A stretch of 64,000 bases of DNA from Nonomuraea aurantiaca (GCF_020215705.1 NZ_JAIWNB010000011.1:1-64000), one strand, 5' to 3'. Counted from the first letter of the stretch, positions 1 to 8,180 are shown. Made by a program: numbers and translations. The notes: generated from the letters alone by a model not told the origin.

Positions 1-146
1 GGGACCAGCGGGTACGGCGGAGGCGTTGCGCGAGGCTGCCAACAGATGTCCTTCCGAGGGCTCGCGGCGGACTGACTACACGCACGCCAGACAACCTCGC
101 AACGTGAGCAAGCGGAGCGGGTCGTCAAAGGGCAGCGCAAAGGGGC

Positions 147-175
147 AGTGTAGCCGAACGGCACACGCCTGTCCA
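147..175 (-). promoter_or_regulatory. Promoter P1 reading toward the left edge (putative rpoB promoter)
   Basis: On the minus strand a -35 hexamer TGGACA (170-175) and a -10 hexamer TACACT (147-152) are separated by exactly 17 bases. This is a good match to housekeeping sigma-70/HrdB promoters. Transcription would start near 140 and run off the window. Confidence 0.6.
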
Positions 176-208
176 CTTCACTCTCGCTGCATGCTCCACG
201 TTGGTCGC

Positions 209-237
209 AGCATCGCCCGTTCGAGCGGAAACGTCAA
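209..237 (-). promoter_or_regulatory. Second upstream promoter-like signal P2
   Basis: On the minus strand TTGACG (232-237) and GATGCT (209-214) are separated by 17 bases. The -35 is good and the -10 is weaker. It lies about 62 bases upstream of P1, so the downstream operon may have tandem promoters. Confidence 0.4.
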
Positions 238-478
238 GCCCGTAAGCCCGACTTTCCGCCGACCTAGGGGCCGGACGCTGGGTTTTCTCCCCTGCGTGAT
301 CGGACGCCTACCGTCAGGCCCAAGACGATACCCGCGAACGGGGACGGTTAACGCTCCGTCACACCGAGGGTCGAACCCATGCCGACAACCGGTGTAGCTG
401 AGACTCAGGTACCCGCTACTTGGGCTTCGCTAAACCCTTTTTTTGGTAACAATTGACCCCCGGGACGCGCCCGATGGC

Positions 479-973
479 TCAGGCAGTACCGATCAAGGTC
501 GACAGCTCGGCCACCAACCAGCGGGAATCTTGCCGGACCATGACGAGCCTGGCCCGGTTCTGGCTGACCTGTTGCTGTGGTTCGGCCTTGCCGGGGATCT
601 CCCTGACCGTACCCGTGTTCACGAACAACAGAACCTCAACTCGATCATCTTCTGCGCGCTCCACGCCCGCGTCGGCGACGGCCGCCGTCTGGACCGTCTT
701 CTCCGCCTTGGCCTTGGCGGCCAGGCCGGCCGACAGGGCCTTGTAGTGCTTGGCGAGCTCGCCCGTGGTGTGCTCGGCGGCCCGGGCCAGGTCCTGCTCG
801 ACCGTCCGATAGTCGTACGACAGCAGGTCCGGCGCCACCGTACGGGCCGCGGCCATGGCCTGGCGCCCCGCCTCCTCGTCCGCGCGCAGGGCGTGGGCGT
901 CGTACCAGAACACCCCTGACGCGGTGCCGAGCCCGAGCACCAGGACCAGCAGCGCGATCGTGACCGCCCTCAC
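479..973 (-). CDS. Mce-associated membrane protein (second of pair)
   Basis: A 164-residue protein with an N-terminal membrane anchor (about residues 4-22) and an extracytoplasmic domain of the Mce-associated type. It has a conserved Leu-Leu-Ser-Tyr-Asp-Tyr-Arg-Thr segment near residues 50-57, as in proteins that accompany Mce lipid importers. Its start overlaps the stop of the upstream paralogue in an ATGA arrangement (970-973), so the two are translationally coupled. No mceA-F or yrbE permease genes are visible here, so its partners must be encoded elsewhere. The family assignment is from sequence pattern; the exact role is not known. Confidence 0.75.
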   Translation of the reverse strand: MRAVTIALLVLVLGLGTASGVFWYDAHALRADEEAGRQAMAAARTVAPDLLSYDYRTVEQDLARAAEHTTGELAKHYKALSAGLAAKAKAEKTVQTAAVADAGVERAEDDRVEVLLFVNTGTVREIPGKAEPQQQVSQNRARLVMVRQDSRWLVAELSTLIGTA

Positions 974-1467
974 ACCACCTGCACCGCCCTCGACACCAGC
1001 CAGACTCCCTTCGCCTTGGTCACGTCCATCGACCAGCGGTAGAACCGCTCCTGCTTGGGCGTCTTGGAACCCTCCCAGCGGATCTCCACATCGGCCACGA
1101 CAAGCACCCTCGCGGTCAGCTCCGTCATCGACACCAGCCCCGTGGCCCTGAGCACGCCGTGCTGCACGACCTTGTTCTCCAGCGTGGTGGACTTGAGCTT
1201 CGCCGCGTTCGCCTCATACTCCTCCTTGGCCACTCCGGTGGAGGTGGCCAGGATGCGCCCCATGTCGGCGTCGACGGTCTTGTAGTCGAGCGAGATCAGA
1301 TTGACCGCGTGCGCGCCCGCCGCCTCCAGCGCGGCCCGCCTATCGTCCGCCCTGGCCTGTTCGGCCAGGTCCTGCCCGCGAAGGAACACCACGGCGGCGC
1401 CGAGCAGCACCACCAGCAGCAGGAGTACGCCGGTCAGGACGCGGGGTGGCCGGACCGGCTCGTCCAC
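970..1467 (-). CDS. Mce-associated membrane protein (first of pair)
   Basis: A 165-residue protein with a GTG start at 1467 preceded by GGGAGG. Residues about 10-28 form a single hydrophobic anchor and the rest is extracytoplasmic. The segment Leu-Ile-Ser-Leu-Asp-Tyr-Lys-Thr is shared with the coupled downstream gene, so the two are paralogues. Such proteins are thought to stabilise Mce complexes in the envelope. The Mce-type ATPase gene lies about 500 bases upstream on the same strand, which supports a shared function, but a hairpin and a long gap separate them. Confidence 0.75.
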   Translation of the reverse strand: MDEPVRPPRVLTGVLLLLVVLLGAAVVFLRGQDLAEQARADDRRAALEAAGAHAVNLISLDYKTVDADMGRILATSTGVAKEEYEANAAKLKSTTLENKVVQHGVLRATGLVSMTELTARVLVVADVEIRWEGSKTPKQERFYRWSMDVTKAKGVWLVSRAVQVV

Positions 1468-1969
1468 GTCTGCTCACCTCCCGGCTTGGTTGCCGGATGA
1501 TAACCCGCCGGCCGCTTCTGGAGCCCGGGAAACGACAGAGGCGACATAGGACCCCACTCTTGCCGGGCGGGCATGTCGCCGCCTCCCCGCCTCTCCCGTC
1601 TCCCCGCCTTCCCCGCCTCCCCGGCGAGCCGAGCGTCTGGCGAACGCCCTTCAGGCGGCCTTCTGAGGCCCGCTGGAGGCGCGGAGCGGCGTTACGGCCT
1701 TTCGGGGCACCGAGGTCCGGGAAAGCGTCTTCTCGGCCCGCCTGGCGGACGCCCGGGTCTGAGGTGCTTGGTCCGTGCCGCGCGCTTGACCCGCCAGTCG
1801 GCTCTTGACCGGTCTGGCGGCGGGCCGGTCCAGACCGGCTGCGGCCCACCCCCGATTACCTGGGCGACCATCAGACCCATCAGCGCGAGACCGGCGTCTT
1901 GGGACCAGGGCCGGGGCCTACTGTCACTCGAGCGGTTGGAGCAGGACCAGGGCTTACCGGAGCTGCGAC
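1468..1969. other. Gene-free interval between mkl and the Mce-associated genes
   Basis: About 500 bases of GC-rich sequence without a credible gene. The open frames here are rich in Arg, Pro and Gly and look like frame shadows. In Mce loci this is where yrbE permeases often lie, but no permease-like hydrophobic sequence is found. A strong hairpin at 1809-1838 is listed separately. Confidence 0.5.
1809..1838 (-). terminator. Hairpin downstream of mkl
   Basis: CCGGTCTGG (1809-1817) pairs perfectly with CCAGACCGG (1830-1838) around a 12-base loop. It lies about 130 bases after the mkl stop codon. There is no T-run, as is common for actinobacterial terminators. Confidence 0.45.
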
Positions 1970-2971
1970 CTACCGGACTCCGTTGAGGTGGGCGTTGATC
2001 AGGCGCGGGTACTCTTCCAGCCAGTTGCGCCCCCGGTCGTCCACGAAGGAGCCCTGGGGCGGGATGACCCCGTTGGCCGCCAGCCAGGTGCCGGGCGGCC
2101 GCTGCGTACGGCGGAGCCCGTTGCCGCTGGGCATCAGCTGCGGCGGGATCGGCGGCAGCGAGCCGGGGTCGTGGCCCAGCTGCGCCTCGGCCTCCAGTTC
2201 GGAGACGTCCTTCTCCTCCGACATGCCGATCGGGCCGTGCTTCCTGGCATTGAGGAACTGCCGGACCACCGGCTCGTCGCTCGACAGCAACATCTCGCGC
2301 GGCCCGAACATGATCAACTCGCGCCTGAACAGCAGCCCGATGTCGTCGGGCACCGTACGGGCGGTGTTGATGTCGTGGGTGACGATCAGGAAGGTCGCCT
2401 CGATCTCGGCGTTCAGGTCGACGATGAGCTGGTTGAGATAGGCGGTCCGTACCGGGTCGAGACCCGAGTCGGGCTCGTCGAACAGGATGATCTCGGGATC
2501 GAGCACCAGCGCCCTGGCCAGCCCGGCCCGCTTGCGCATGCCGCCGGAGATCTCGCCCGGCAGCTTGGTCTCGGCGCCGAGCAGGCCGACGAGCTCCATC
2601 TTCTCCAGCACGATCTGCCGGATCTGCGACTCGCTCTTCTTGGTGTGCTCGCGCAGCGGGAAGGCGATGTTGTCGTACAGGCTGAGCGAACCGAACAGCG
2701 CACCGTCCTGGAACAGCACACCGAACAGGCGGCGCAGCTCGTACAGCTTGCTCTCGTTGCAGTTGGCCAGGTCGTAGCCGTCGATCCAGATGTGGCCGCG
2801 GTCCGGCCTGAGCAGCCCGACCAGGGTCTTGAGGAAGACCGACTTGCCGGTGCCGGAGGGGCCGAGCAGCACCGAGATCTCGCCCGCGGGCAGGGTGAGC
2901 GAGACGTCCTCCCAGATGACCTGCCGACCGAACGACTTGGTCAGCCCGTCGACCACGACTTCGACGCCCAC
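1970..2971 (-). CDS. mkl: Mce/MlaF-type ABC transporter ATPase
   Basis: A 333-residue ATPase. Walker A is GPSGTGKS (about residues 37-44), the signature is SGGMRKRAGLARAL, Walker B is IILFDEPDSGLDP and the switch histidine is in IVTHD. The MRKR signature is typical of MlaF/Mkl ATPases that energise Mce lipid importers. A C-terminal tail of about 80 residues after the ATPase core is usual for actinobacterial Mkl. The GTG start at 2971 has GGAGGG six bases upstream. In Mycobacterium, mkl also sits between rplL and rpoB, next to a TetR gene as here. An operator-like palindrome pair lies 76-101 bases upstream. Confidence 0.88.
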   Translation of the reverse strand: MGVEVVVDGLTKSFGRQVIWEDVSLTLPAGEISVLLGPSGTGKSVFLKTLVGLLRPDRGHIWIDGYDLANCNESKLYELRRLFGVLFQDGALFGSLSLYDNIAFPLREHTKKSESQIRQIVLEKMELVGLLGAETKLPGEISGGMRKRAGLARALVLDPEIILFDEPDSGLDPVRTAYLNQLIVDLNAEIEATFLIVTHDINTARTVPDDIGLLFRRELIMFGPREMLLSSDEPVVRQFLNARKHGPIGMSEEKDVSELEAEAQLGHDPGSLPPIPPQLMPSGNGLRRTQRPPGTWLAANGVIPPQGSFVDDRGRNWLEEYPRLINAHLNGVR

Positions 2972-3046
2972 GGGTCACCCTCCATGCGCACAGAGTAACG
3001 TGACTTCAACCACACGGCTGCCATCACCGTAGCGGCGCACGAGGGA

Positions 3047-3072
3047 ATTGGAACCAGTTCCAATAACTTGTT
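3047..3072. promoter_or_regulatory. KstR-like palindromic operator upstream of mkl
   Basis: ATTGGAACCAGTTCCAAT (3047-3064) is a perfect palindrome apart from its central two bases. It contains TGGAACCAGTTCCA, which fits the KstR consensus TNNAACNNGTTNNA. A second AACTTGTT core follows directly (3065-3072). It sits between the TetR gene and mkl. Confidence 0.5.
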
Positions 3073-3119
3073 ACTGGCCGGTTATGAGACACGGAGTCCA
3101 GCAGCGGGCGTCGCGGTCC

Positions 3120-3689
3120 CTATTCGGCGTGGGGGTGGGCGATCGCCCTCAGGGCCGGGCGGAGGACCCGTGCGATGTCCGCTTGAGATGCTTCGCGTAG
3201 CTCGTCGAGTTCGAGCAGCTGGTGGCCCACGGTCACGCCCAGCATGATCGTCGTCATCAGCGCCGCCCGCAGTCGCGCATCGCCGCCGGGGATCAACTCG
3301 CCGACCTGGTGGATCTGACGACTCAGTACGGCCCGCGCCGACGCACCCGCCTCAGGGTGGGTGAGCATGGATCGCATCATGGCCAGGGAGCTCTGCGGCA
3401 ACTCCCCCATCTTGACACCGAGGCTCCCGAGCAGCTGCTCGACCAAGTCGTCGGCGTCCAACTCCTCGGCCTCATCCTGGGCCACCGGCGCCGGGGCCAC
3501 GGTCACAGCCGCGCTGAACAGGTCCTGCTTGCTGCCGAAGTACTGCATGACCAGCGCGGGATCGACCTGAGCCGCCTTGGCCACCGCGCGGATCGTGGTG
3601 CGCTCGAATCCCAGGTCGGCGAAGAGTTTCCGGGCCGCTCCCAGGATCCGCTGCTCGGTCCTGCGCCGCCGCTCCGCCCGTTCGGTCAC
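3120..3689 (-). CDS. TetR family transcriptional regulator
   Basis: A 189-residue regulator. The N-terminal helix-turn-helix (about residues 8-55) includes the TetR pattern ILGAARKLFADLGFERTTI and VMQYFGSKQDLF, followed by a TetR C-terminal ligand domain. The GTG start at 3689 is preferred because GGGAGGGG lies just upstream; a TTG at 3710 would extend the frame. It is divergent from the SnoaL-like gene, and the shared spacer carries overlapping palindromes. It also lies directly upstream of mkl. The arrangement recalls the mycobacterial TetR-mkl neighbourhood near rpoB. The ligand is unknown. Confidence 0.82.
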   Translation of the reverse strand: MTERAERRRRTEQRILGAARKLFADLGFERTTIRAVAKAAQVDPALVMQYFGSKQDLFSAAVTVAPAPVAQDEAEELDADDLVEQLLGSLGVKMGELPQSSLAMMRSMLTHPEAGASARAVLSRQIHQVGELIPGGDARLRAALMTTIMLGVTVGHQLLELDELREASQADIARVLRPALRAIAHPHAE

Positions 3690-3762
3690 GCCGCCCCTCC
3701 CTTTTGGCAACCGTCGCTCACTCTACAGGCGTTGACCGTTCGCCTTATTTCACTCTACGCTC

Positions 3763-3782
3763 GTTGAGTCAACGCCCGTTGA
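3763..3782. promoter_or_regulatory. Overlapping palindromes between TetR and SnoaL-like genes
   Basis: GTTGAGTCAAC (3763-3773) is a palindrome with one central base, and TCAACGCCCGTTGA (3769-3782) is a palindrome with two. Further CGTTGA half-sites occur near 3730. They lie just upstream of the start of the + strand gene at 3800, in a suitable place for repression by the divergent TetR protein. Confidence 0.5.
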
Positions 3783-3799
3783 GCGAAATGGGAGCTCTC

Positions 3800-4186
3800 A
3801 TGTCCATCACCGATCTCGTCGCCGCCTACCACGCCGCGATGCTCCACAAGTCGGCCGACGAACTGGCCGATCTCTACGCCGAGGACGGCCTGCACGAGTT
3901 CCCGTTCGGCGGGCTGCCGGCGTTCAAGGGCCGGGAGGAGGTCCGGGCGGGGTACACGATGATGTGGGGCTCCATGAAGGCCCTGGTCAAGGAGATCCGT
4001 GACGTGGTCATCCGCCAGGCCACGGACCCGGAGGTGGTCGTGGCGGAGCACGAGGCGGTGGTCACGGTGGCCGACCAGGAGCTGACGGTGCCGGGCCTGC
4101 TGATCCTACGGGTCAGGGACGGTCTGATCGTCCATGCGCGCGACTACATGGACACCAGCGCCATCGCCCGCGTCCGCGCCGCCTAG
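3800..4186 (+). CDS. SnoaL-like / NTF2-fold protein
   Basis: A 128-residue protein with the cone-shaped NTF2/SnoaL pattern: an N-terminal helix, then ADLYAEDGLHEFPFGG, a helix around KGREEVRAGY, and C-terminal strands ending RDYMDTSAIA. The family includes ketosteroid-isomerase-like enzymes and small ligand binders. The ATG at 3800 has GGGAG six bases upstream. It is divergent from a TetR gene with operator-like palindromes between, so it is probably that regulator's target. The substrate is not predictable. Confidence 0.72.
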   Translation: MSITDLVAAYHAAMLHKSADELADLYAEDGLHEFPFGGLPAFKGREEVRAGYTMMWGSMKALVKEIRDVVIRQATDPEVVVAEHEAVVTVADQELTVPGLLILRVRDGLIVHARDYMDTSAIARVRAA

Positions 4187-4256
4187 CGCGCTGTCCACGA
4201 ACGGTTCGCCGGGCATCCGTCCCCCGCTCCCCCGAAGCGCCCCATAGGGCCCTTCG

Positions 4257-4625
4257 CCACGATGGATCGGCCTCTTCCACCCCAGGGGCCCCTCCGCAGG
4301 GTCCTCTCCCACGACGGACCGATCTCTTCCGCTCCCCCGGAGAAGCCCTCCCCCAAGGGCACCCCACCACCACGGACGGTCCGCTTCCGCTCCCCCGGAG
4401 AGGGCCTCCCCCGATGGACACCTCAATCCCACGGACCGTCCTCTTCCGCTCCCCGAAGGGTGCATCCGCCGATGGGAACCCACGGGCGGTCCCTTTCCGC
4501 TCCTCAAAGAGGCCCTCCTAAGGGTTCCCAACCGCGACGGACCGGTTCCTTCCGCTCCCCCGGAGGGGGTATCCCTCCTCAAGGACCTCAGCCACCGCAG
4601 ACCGTCACGGGGATCGAGACGGTCG
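4257..4625 (-). repeat. Tandem-repeat array A (7 units, inverted orientation)
   Basis: Seven imperfect units begin near 4257, 4309, 4370, 4428, 4479, 4531 and 4592 (period about 51-61). Each carries a copy, sometimes degenerate, of CCACGACGGACCG on the + strand, and most then have CTCTTCCGCTCCCC and GGAG. The CTCC/GGAG and GACGGNCCGTC segments can each fold into a hairpin. This is the reverse complement of the units at 19.9 kb and 57.9-58.2 kb. The array fills the gap between two convergent genes (SnoaL-like, + strand; glycosyltransferase, - strand). It has no coding potential. Confidence 0.85.
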
Positions 4626-4670
4626 TGTGACAAAACCACCCGGGGACTCGCCGACGCTGAGGTCGTACGG

Positions 4671-6854
4671 TCACTTGGCGGCGGTGAGGTCGTAGATCGT
4701 GGCGTTGCCGACTGTGGCGGCCGTGTACGTCTCCTGGACCCACGCGGCGATCTCGGCCGCGTCACTGCTGCCACCCGTGCTGGCCCCGCCGCGCATGCCG
4801 CCGCCCATTCCGCCACCGATGAAGTAGTGGATCTTTCCCTCGGCCACGTACTGCTTGAACTGGGTGAGTGTCGGCGCGGGATCGGTCCCGTTGAAGCCGC
4901 CCACCGCCATCACCGGCTGGCCCGTGGCGAGCTGGTATCCGGCGGCGTTGTTCGAGCCGACGGTCGCGGCGACCCAGCTGTAGGCGGTGGCGTTGCTCTT
5001 CAGAAGGGCGGTCAGCTCGGCGCTGGGGGTGACGGACTGCAGCAGCCCGCCCATCCCACCGCCTCCCCGCCCGCCACGAGCGAACCCATCGGCTCCGGTA
5101 CCACCCGTTCCGCCCGGCTGACCGCCGGTACCGCCAGGCCGCCCAGTACCACCGGTACCGCCCGGCTGGCCACCACCAAACCCACCGAAGCCCCCGAACC
5201 CGCCCGGTCCCATGGCCGCAGGGCCGCCGCCACGCCGGAACCCGCCAGGTCCGCCGAACCCTCCCGTAGAGGGGCCCGCCGTGGGGATCGCGCCGGTATG
5301 CGCGGATGTGGCGGTGTCCAGTGCGTACGCGGCCGGCCCGGCCAGACACACCACGACCGCCACGACGGCGACAATCCCCGGCAACCGCCGCGACCACCAA
5401 CCACGCGCCGCGACCGGCACGCCCGCAGACTTCTCAGACGGCTCGCCCCTAAGTCCCGCGACCGCCACGCTCCCAAGCTCCTCAGACCGCCCACCGGCGA
5501 CCGGCGCGCCCACAGAGACCTCAGACGACACGCCCGCAAGTCCCGCGACCGCCACGCCCCCAGGTTCCCCGGACGGCACACCCACCCGCCCCTCCCCCTG
5601 ACGACCGACGATCAGTAGACCCACAGCCGCCGCCAACCCGCCGACGAGCACGATCGGCCCCAACCAGGAATTCCACTCCGAACTACGCGACAGCAGGACG
5701 TACCCCCACCCAGCCGTCACAGCCGCGGCCAGCGCGAGCGCCCGGTTCGCCCGGCGCTCCCAGAGCAGCGCCACCCCCGAACCCCCCAGCACCGCGATCG
5801 CCGGAGCCAGTGCCACCGTGTAGTACGCGTGGAAGATTCCCTGCATCAGGCTGAAGATCAGCCCGGTGATCACCAGCCAGCTCCCCCACACCGCCGCCTG
5901 AGCCCGTACGGGATCCGTCCGCGGCGCCGACCGCGTCAGCCAGACCACGGCCACCAGGAGCACCAGCGCCGCCGGAAGCAGCCACGAGATCTGCCCGCCC
6001 GCCTCGGTGTCGAACATCCGCCACCAGCCGGCCTGCTGATTGAGGTTGCCGAGCCCTCCGTAGTCGCCGCCGTTCAACCGGCCGATGCCGTTGTAGCCGA
6101 GCGCGAGTTCCAGGACGCTGTTCGTCTGGGAGCCGCCGATGTACGGCCGGTCGGCGGCGGGCACCAGCGCCACGGCCACCAGCCACCAGCCGGCCGACAC
6201 CACCATGGCCACACCCGCCAGCACGAGCTGCCAGAGCCGCCGCCCCACCGTGGTCGGAGCCGTGATCAGGTAGACGAGCGCGAACCCCGGCAGCACCACG
6301 AACGCCTGCAGCATCTTGGCCAGGAACGCGAACCCGATGCACGCCCCCGCCAGCACCAGCCACCGCGTCCCCGCCTTCTCCTGGGCCCGCACCACGCAGT
6401 AACCCGCGACGGTCAGCAGCAGCACCAGCAGCGCGTCCGGGTTGTTGAAGCGGAACATCAGCACCGCCACCGGCGTAATCGCCATCACCGCCCCGCCGAT
6501 CAACGCGGCCCACGCGGGGAAGCGGCGGCGTACGGCGGCATAGACCACGCCCACGGTCGCCACGCCCATGAGCGCCTGGGGCACGAGAATGCTCCATGAG
6601 CTCAGCCCGAAGATCCTGGCGCTGAGCTCCATCGGCCACAACGAGGCGGGCGTCTTGTCCACGGTGATGGCATTGGCCGCGTCGGACGACCCGAAGAAGA
6701 ACGCCTTCCAGCTCTGGGTGCCCGCTTGTACGGCAGCCGAGTAGAACGCGTTCGCCCATCCGGAGGCGTTCAGCCCCCATATGTAGAGCACCGCGGTGGC
6801 GGCGAGCAGCCCGGCCAACGCCCATCGATCTCTGACACGCACATCCTTGAACAC
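4671..6854 (-). CDS. PMT/ArnT-type membrane glycosyltransferase (GT-C fold)
   Basis: A 727-residue integral membrane protein. About a dozen hydrophobic segments fill residues 10-520. The first external loop carries VDKTP (Asp66), the usual position of the catalytic acidic residue in the PMT_2/ArnT families, and FNNPDAL follows near residue 137. These enzymes move a sugar from a polyprenyl-phosphate donor to an extracytoplasmic acceptor. Between the last membrane segment and the C-terminal domain lies a Gly-rich stretch (about residues 530-605). The C-terminal domain (about 610-727) is of the kind found in actinobacterial members. A hydrophilic loop near 415-485 is built from imperfect repeats. 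The GTG start is at 6854. Donor and acceptor are unknown. Confidence 0.8.
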   Translation of the reverse strand: MFKDVRVRDRWALAGLLAATAVLYIWGLNASGWANAFYSAAVQAGTQSWKAFFFGSSDAANAITVDKTPASLWPMELSARIFGLSSWSILVPQALMGVATVGVVYAAVRRRFPAWAALIGGAVMAITPVAVLMFRFNNPDALLVLLLTVAGYCVVRAQEKAGTRWLVLAGACIGFAFLAKMLQAFVVLPGFALVYLITAPTTVGRRLWQLVLAGVAMVVSAGWWLVAVALVPAADRPYIGGSQTNSVLELALGYNGIGRLNGGDYGGLGNLNQQAGWWRMFDTEAGGQISWLLPAALVLLVAVVWLTRSAPRTDPVRAQAAVWGSWLVITGLIFSLMQGIFHAYYTVALAPAIAVLGGSGVALLWERRANRALALAAAVTAGWGYVLLSRSSEWNSWLGPIVLVGGLAAAVGLLIVGRQGEGRVGVPSGEPGGVAVAGLAGVSSEVSVGAPVAGGRSEELGSVAVAGLRGEPSEKSAGVPVAARGWWSRRLPGIVAVVAVVVCLAGPAAYALDTATSAHTGAIPTAGPSTGGFGGPGGFRRGGGPAAMGPGGFGGFGGFGGGQPGGTGGTGRPGGTGGQPGGTGGTGADGFARGGRGGGGMGGLLQSVTPSAELTALLKSNATAYSWVAATVGSNNAAGYQLATGQPVMAVGGFNGTDPAPTLTQFKQYVAEGKIHYFIGGGMGGGMRGGASTGGSSDAAEIAAWVQETYTAATVGNATIYDLTAAK
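5410..5585. repeat. In-frame minisatellite inside the glycosyltransferase gene
   Basis: An imperfect tandem repeat of about 60-70 bases. Its best-conserved part, AGTCCCGCGACCGCCACGC, occurs at about 5451 and 5540, with related sequence between. It encodes repeated GVPVA and SVAVAGL-type segments in a loop between two membrane segments, so length variation would leave the frame open. Confidence 0.6.
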
Positions 6855-6980
6855 ACTCGAACGCTAAGCACCACCTCTCGCCACGCGATGAGACGACCAT
6901 GAGAATCTCGTGAGCTCTGTACGGCGGTAACAGCCGGACACACAAAAGGGTGCGCAAAAGCGGCAACAACCGGGCACGCA

Positions 6981-7025
6981 AAAACGCAAAAGAGGCGGCA
7001 CACCCGGCACCTGGGTGCAGCCGCC
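6981..7025 (-). terminator. Intrinsic terminator of the rplJ-rplL operon
   Basis: On the minus strand GGCGGC (7020-7025 side) pairs with GCCGCC (6994-6999), extended inward by TGCACCC/GGGTGT. It is followed by TCTTTTGCGTTTTTGCG. This is a canonical GC hairpin with a U-rich tail about 70 bases after the rplL stop. Confidence 0.75.
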
Positions 7026-7092
7026 CCTTCTGGGGTGAAACGCCGGAACCGGCGATTCGGTAATGCTCTTCGAGCGATATGCCTCGAAAGTG

Positions 7093-7482
7093 TTACTTCA
7101 CGGTGACGGAAGCGCCGGCGCCCTCGAGGGCAGCCTTGGCCTTCTCCGCCTGCTCCTTGTTGACCTTGCCGTCGAAGACGTTCTTGGGAGCGCCGTCGAC
7201 CAGGTCCTTGGCCTCCTTGAGGCCCAGGGACGTCAGGGCGCGGATCTCCTTGATGACCTGGATCTTCTTGTCGCCGGCAGCCTCGAGGATGACGTCGAAC
7301 TCGTCCTGCTCCTCAACGGCGGCGGCCTCGCCACCACCGGCGGCGGGGGCAGCGGCAACCGCGACGGGGGCGGCGGCCTTGACGTCGAACACTTCCTCGA
7401 ACTGCTTCACGAACTCGGAAAGCTCGAGGAGGGTCATCTCCTTGAACGCGTCGAGCAGCTCGTCGGTGCTGAGCTTCGCCAT
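7093..7482 (-). CDS. rplL: 50S ribosomal protein L7/L12
   Basis: A 129-residue acidic stalk protein. Its N-terminal dimerisation domain ([20 protein letters not shown]) is joined by an Ala/Gly/Pro hinge (about residues 38-55) to the C-terminal factor-binding domain. That domain ends with [17 protein letters not shown] and GASVTVK. Multiple copies bind L10 and recruit translation GTPases. It lies 69 bases after rplJ on the same strand, and a terminator follows. Confidence 0.97.
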   Translation of the reverse strand: MAKLSTDELLDAFKEMTLLELSEFVKQFEEVFDVKAAAPVAVAAAPAAGGGEAAAVEEQDEFDVILEAAGDKKIQVIKEIRALTSLGLKEAKDLVDGAPKNVFDGKVNKEQAEKAKAALEGAGASVTVK

Positions 7483-7551
7483 GATGGTTTCCTCCGTATG
7501 GATCTTGCGATAACTAGGAACGGGACCGCGGGGTTTGCGGCAATCCCCGTA

Positions 7552-8076
7552 TTACTCGCCCGCCTCTTCGCGCTTGGCGCGAAGGGCGTCGGCCAGCTGG
7601 GCCATGTTGGTGGGCAGCGCGGCGAACATGGCGGCAGCAGCACTCTGCTTCGCCTTCATCGCGCCGGCCAGCTTCGCGAGGAGAACCTCGCGGGACTCGA
7701 GGTCAGCGAGCCTGGTGATCTCGGTTGCGTCCAGCATCTTGCCATCAAGGACGCCGCCCTTGATCACCAGAAGGGGATTGGCCTTGGCGAAGTCACGCAG
7801 ACCCTTGGCCGCCTCGACAACGTCGCCGTTGACGAAGGCGATCGCGGTCGGACCGGCGAGCAGGTCGTCAAGACCCGCGAAACCGGCCTCATTGGCCGCA
7901 ATCTTAGTCAGGGTGTTCTTCGCCACGGCGAACTTCGCATTCTCACCGAGAGAGACGCGCAGCTGCTTGAGCTGGGCGACGGTGAGACCGCGGTACTCGG
8001 TCAGAACGGCGGCAGCGCTGCCTTCGAACTCGCTCCTGAGCTCGGCAACTGCTGTCGCCTTATCCGCCCTCGCCAT
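7552..8076 (-). CDS. rplJ: 50S ribosomal protein L10
   Basis: A 174-residue protein. It begins [17 protein letters not shown] and continues with the conserved [15 protein letters not shown] segment (about residues 26-40), [10 protein letters not shown] and a C-terminal helix that binds L7/L12 dimers. It anchors the stalk on 23S rRNA and, in many bacteria, represses its own mRNA. The ATG at 8076 has GGAAGGAGG upstream. A structured leader precedes it. Confidence 0.96.
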   Translation of the reverse strand: MARADKATAVAELRSEFEGSAAAVLTEYRGLTVAQLKQLRVSLGENAKFAVAKNTLTKIAANEAGFAGLDDLLAGPTAIAFVNGDVVEAAKGLRDFAKANPLLVIKGGVLDGKMLDATEITRLADLESREVLLAKLAGAMKAKQSAAAAMFAALPTNMAQLADALRAKREEAGE

Positions 8077-8180
8077 GGGCCTCCTTCCAGATGTGCCACC
8101 GGTGAAGGCCCAGAAATGAGAACGGCCCCGGGCGCAGGGCGCACACGGGGCTCACACACGGATCACTCCGTGTAGGAAAC
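8077..8180 (-). promoter_or_regulatory. Putative L10 leader (autoregulatory mRNA structure)
   Basis: The untranslated segment before rplJ contains a strong hairpin, ACACGGA/TCCGTGT (8156-8173), and a GC-rich fold around CCCCGTGTGCGC and GCGCCCGGGGC (8125-8152). L10 leaders that bind the L10-L12 complex occupy this position in many bacteria. The assignment rests on position and folding potential only; a covariance search was not possible. Confidence 0.42.

Larger units (their letters stand above)
1..478 (-). other. Gene-free leader, probably upstream of rpoB
   Basis: No credible coding sequence is seen here on either strand. The flanking genes on the right read leftward, and the ribosomal cluster rplJ-rplL lies further right, so the next gene off the left edge is expected to be rpoB. 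That is inference from conserved actinobacterial order, as no rpoB codon is inside the window. The stretch holds two minus-strand promoter-like signals (listed separately). Confidence 0.55.

Noticed and set aside
26-397. Open frame at the left edge on the + strand
   Set aside because: Composition is Arg/Ser/Pro-rich without any recognisable motif, and it lies over the minus-strand promoters of the expected rpoB gene; a frame shadow is more likely.
1468-1969. Remnant YrbE/MlaE permease between mkl and the Mce-associated genes
   Set aside because: No run of hydrophobic residues or permease-like motif was found in any frame; only a short segment near 1860-1900 is mildly hydrophobic.
4257-4625. 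CRISPR array suspicion for repeat array A
   Set aside because: Units differ in sequence, period varies (51-61), spacers are not unique and related sequence recurs in all units; no cas genes are near. It is a degenerate tandem repeat, not CRISPR.
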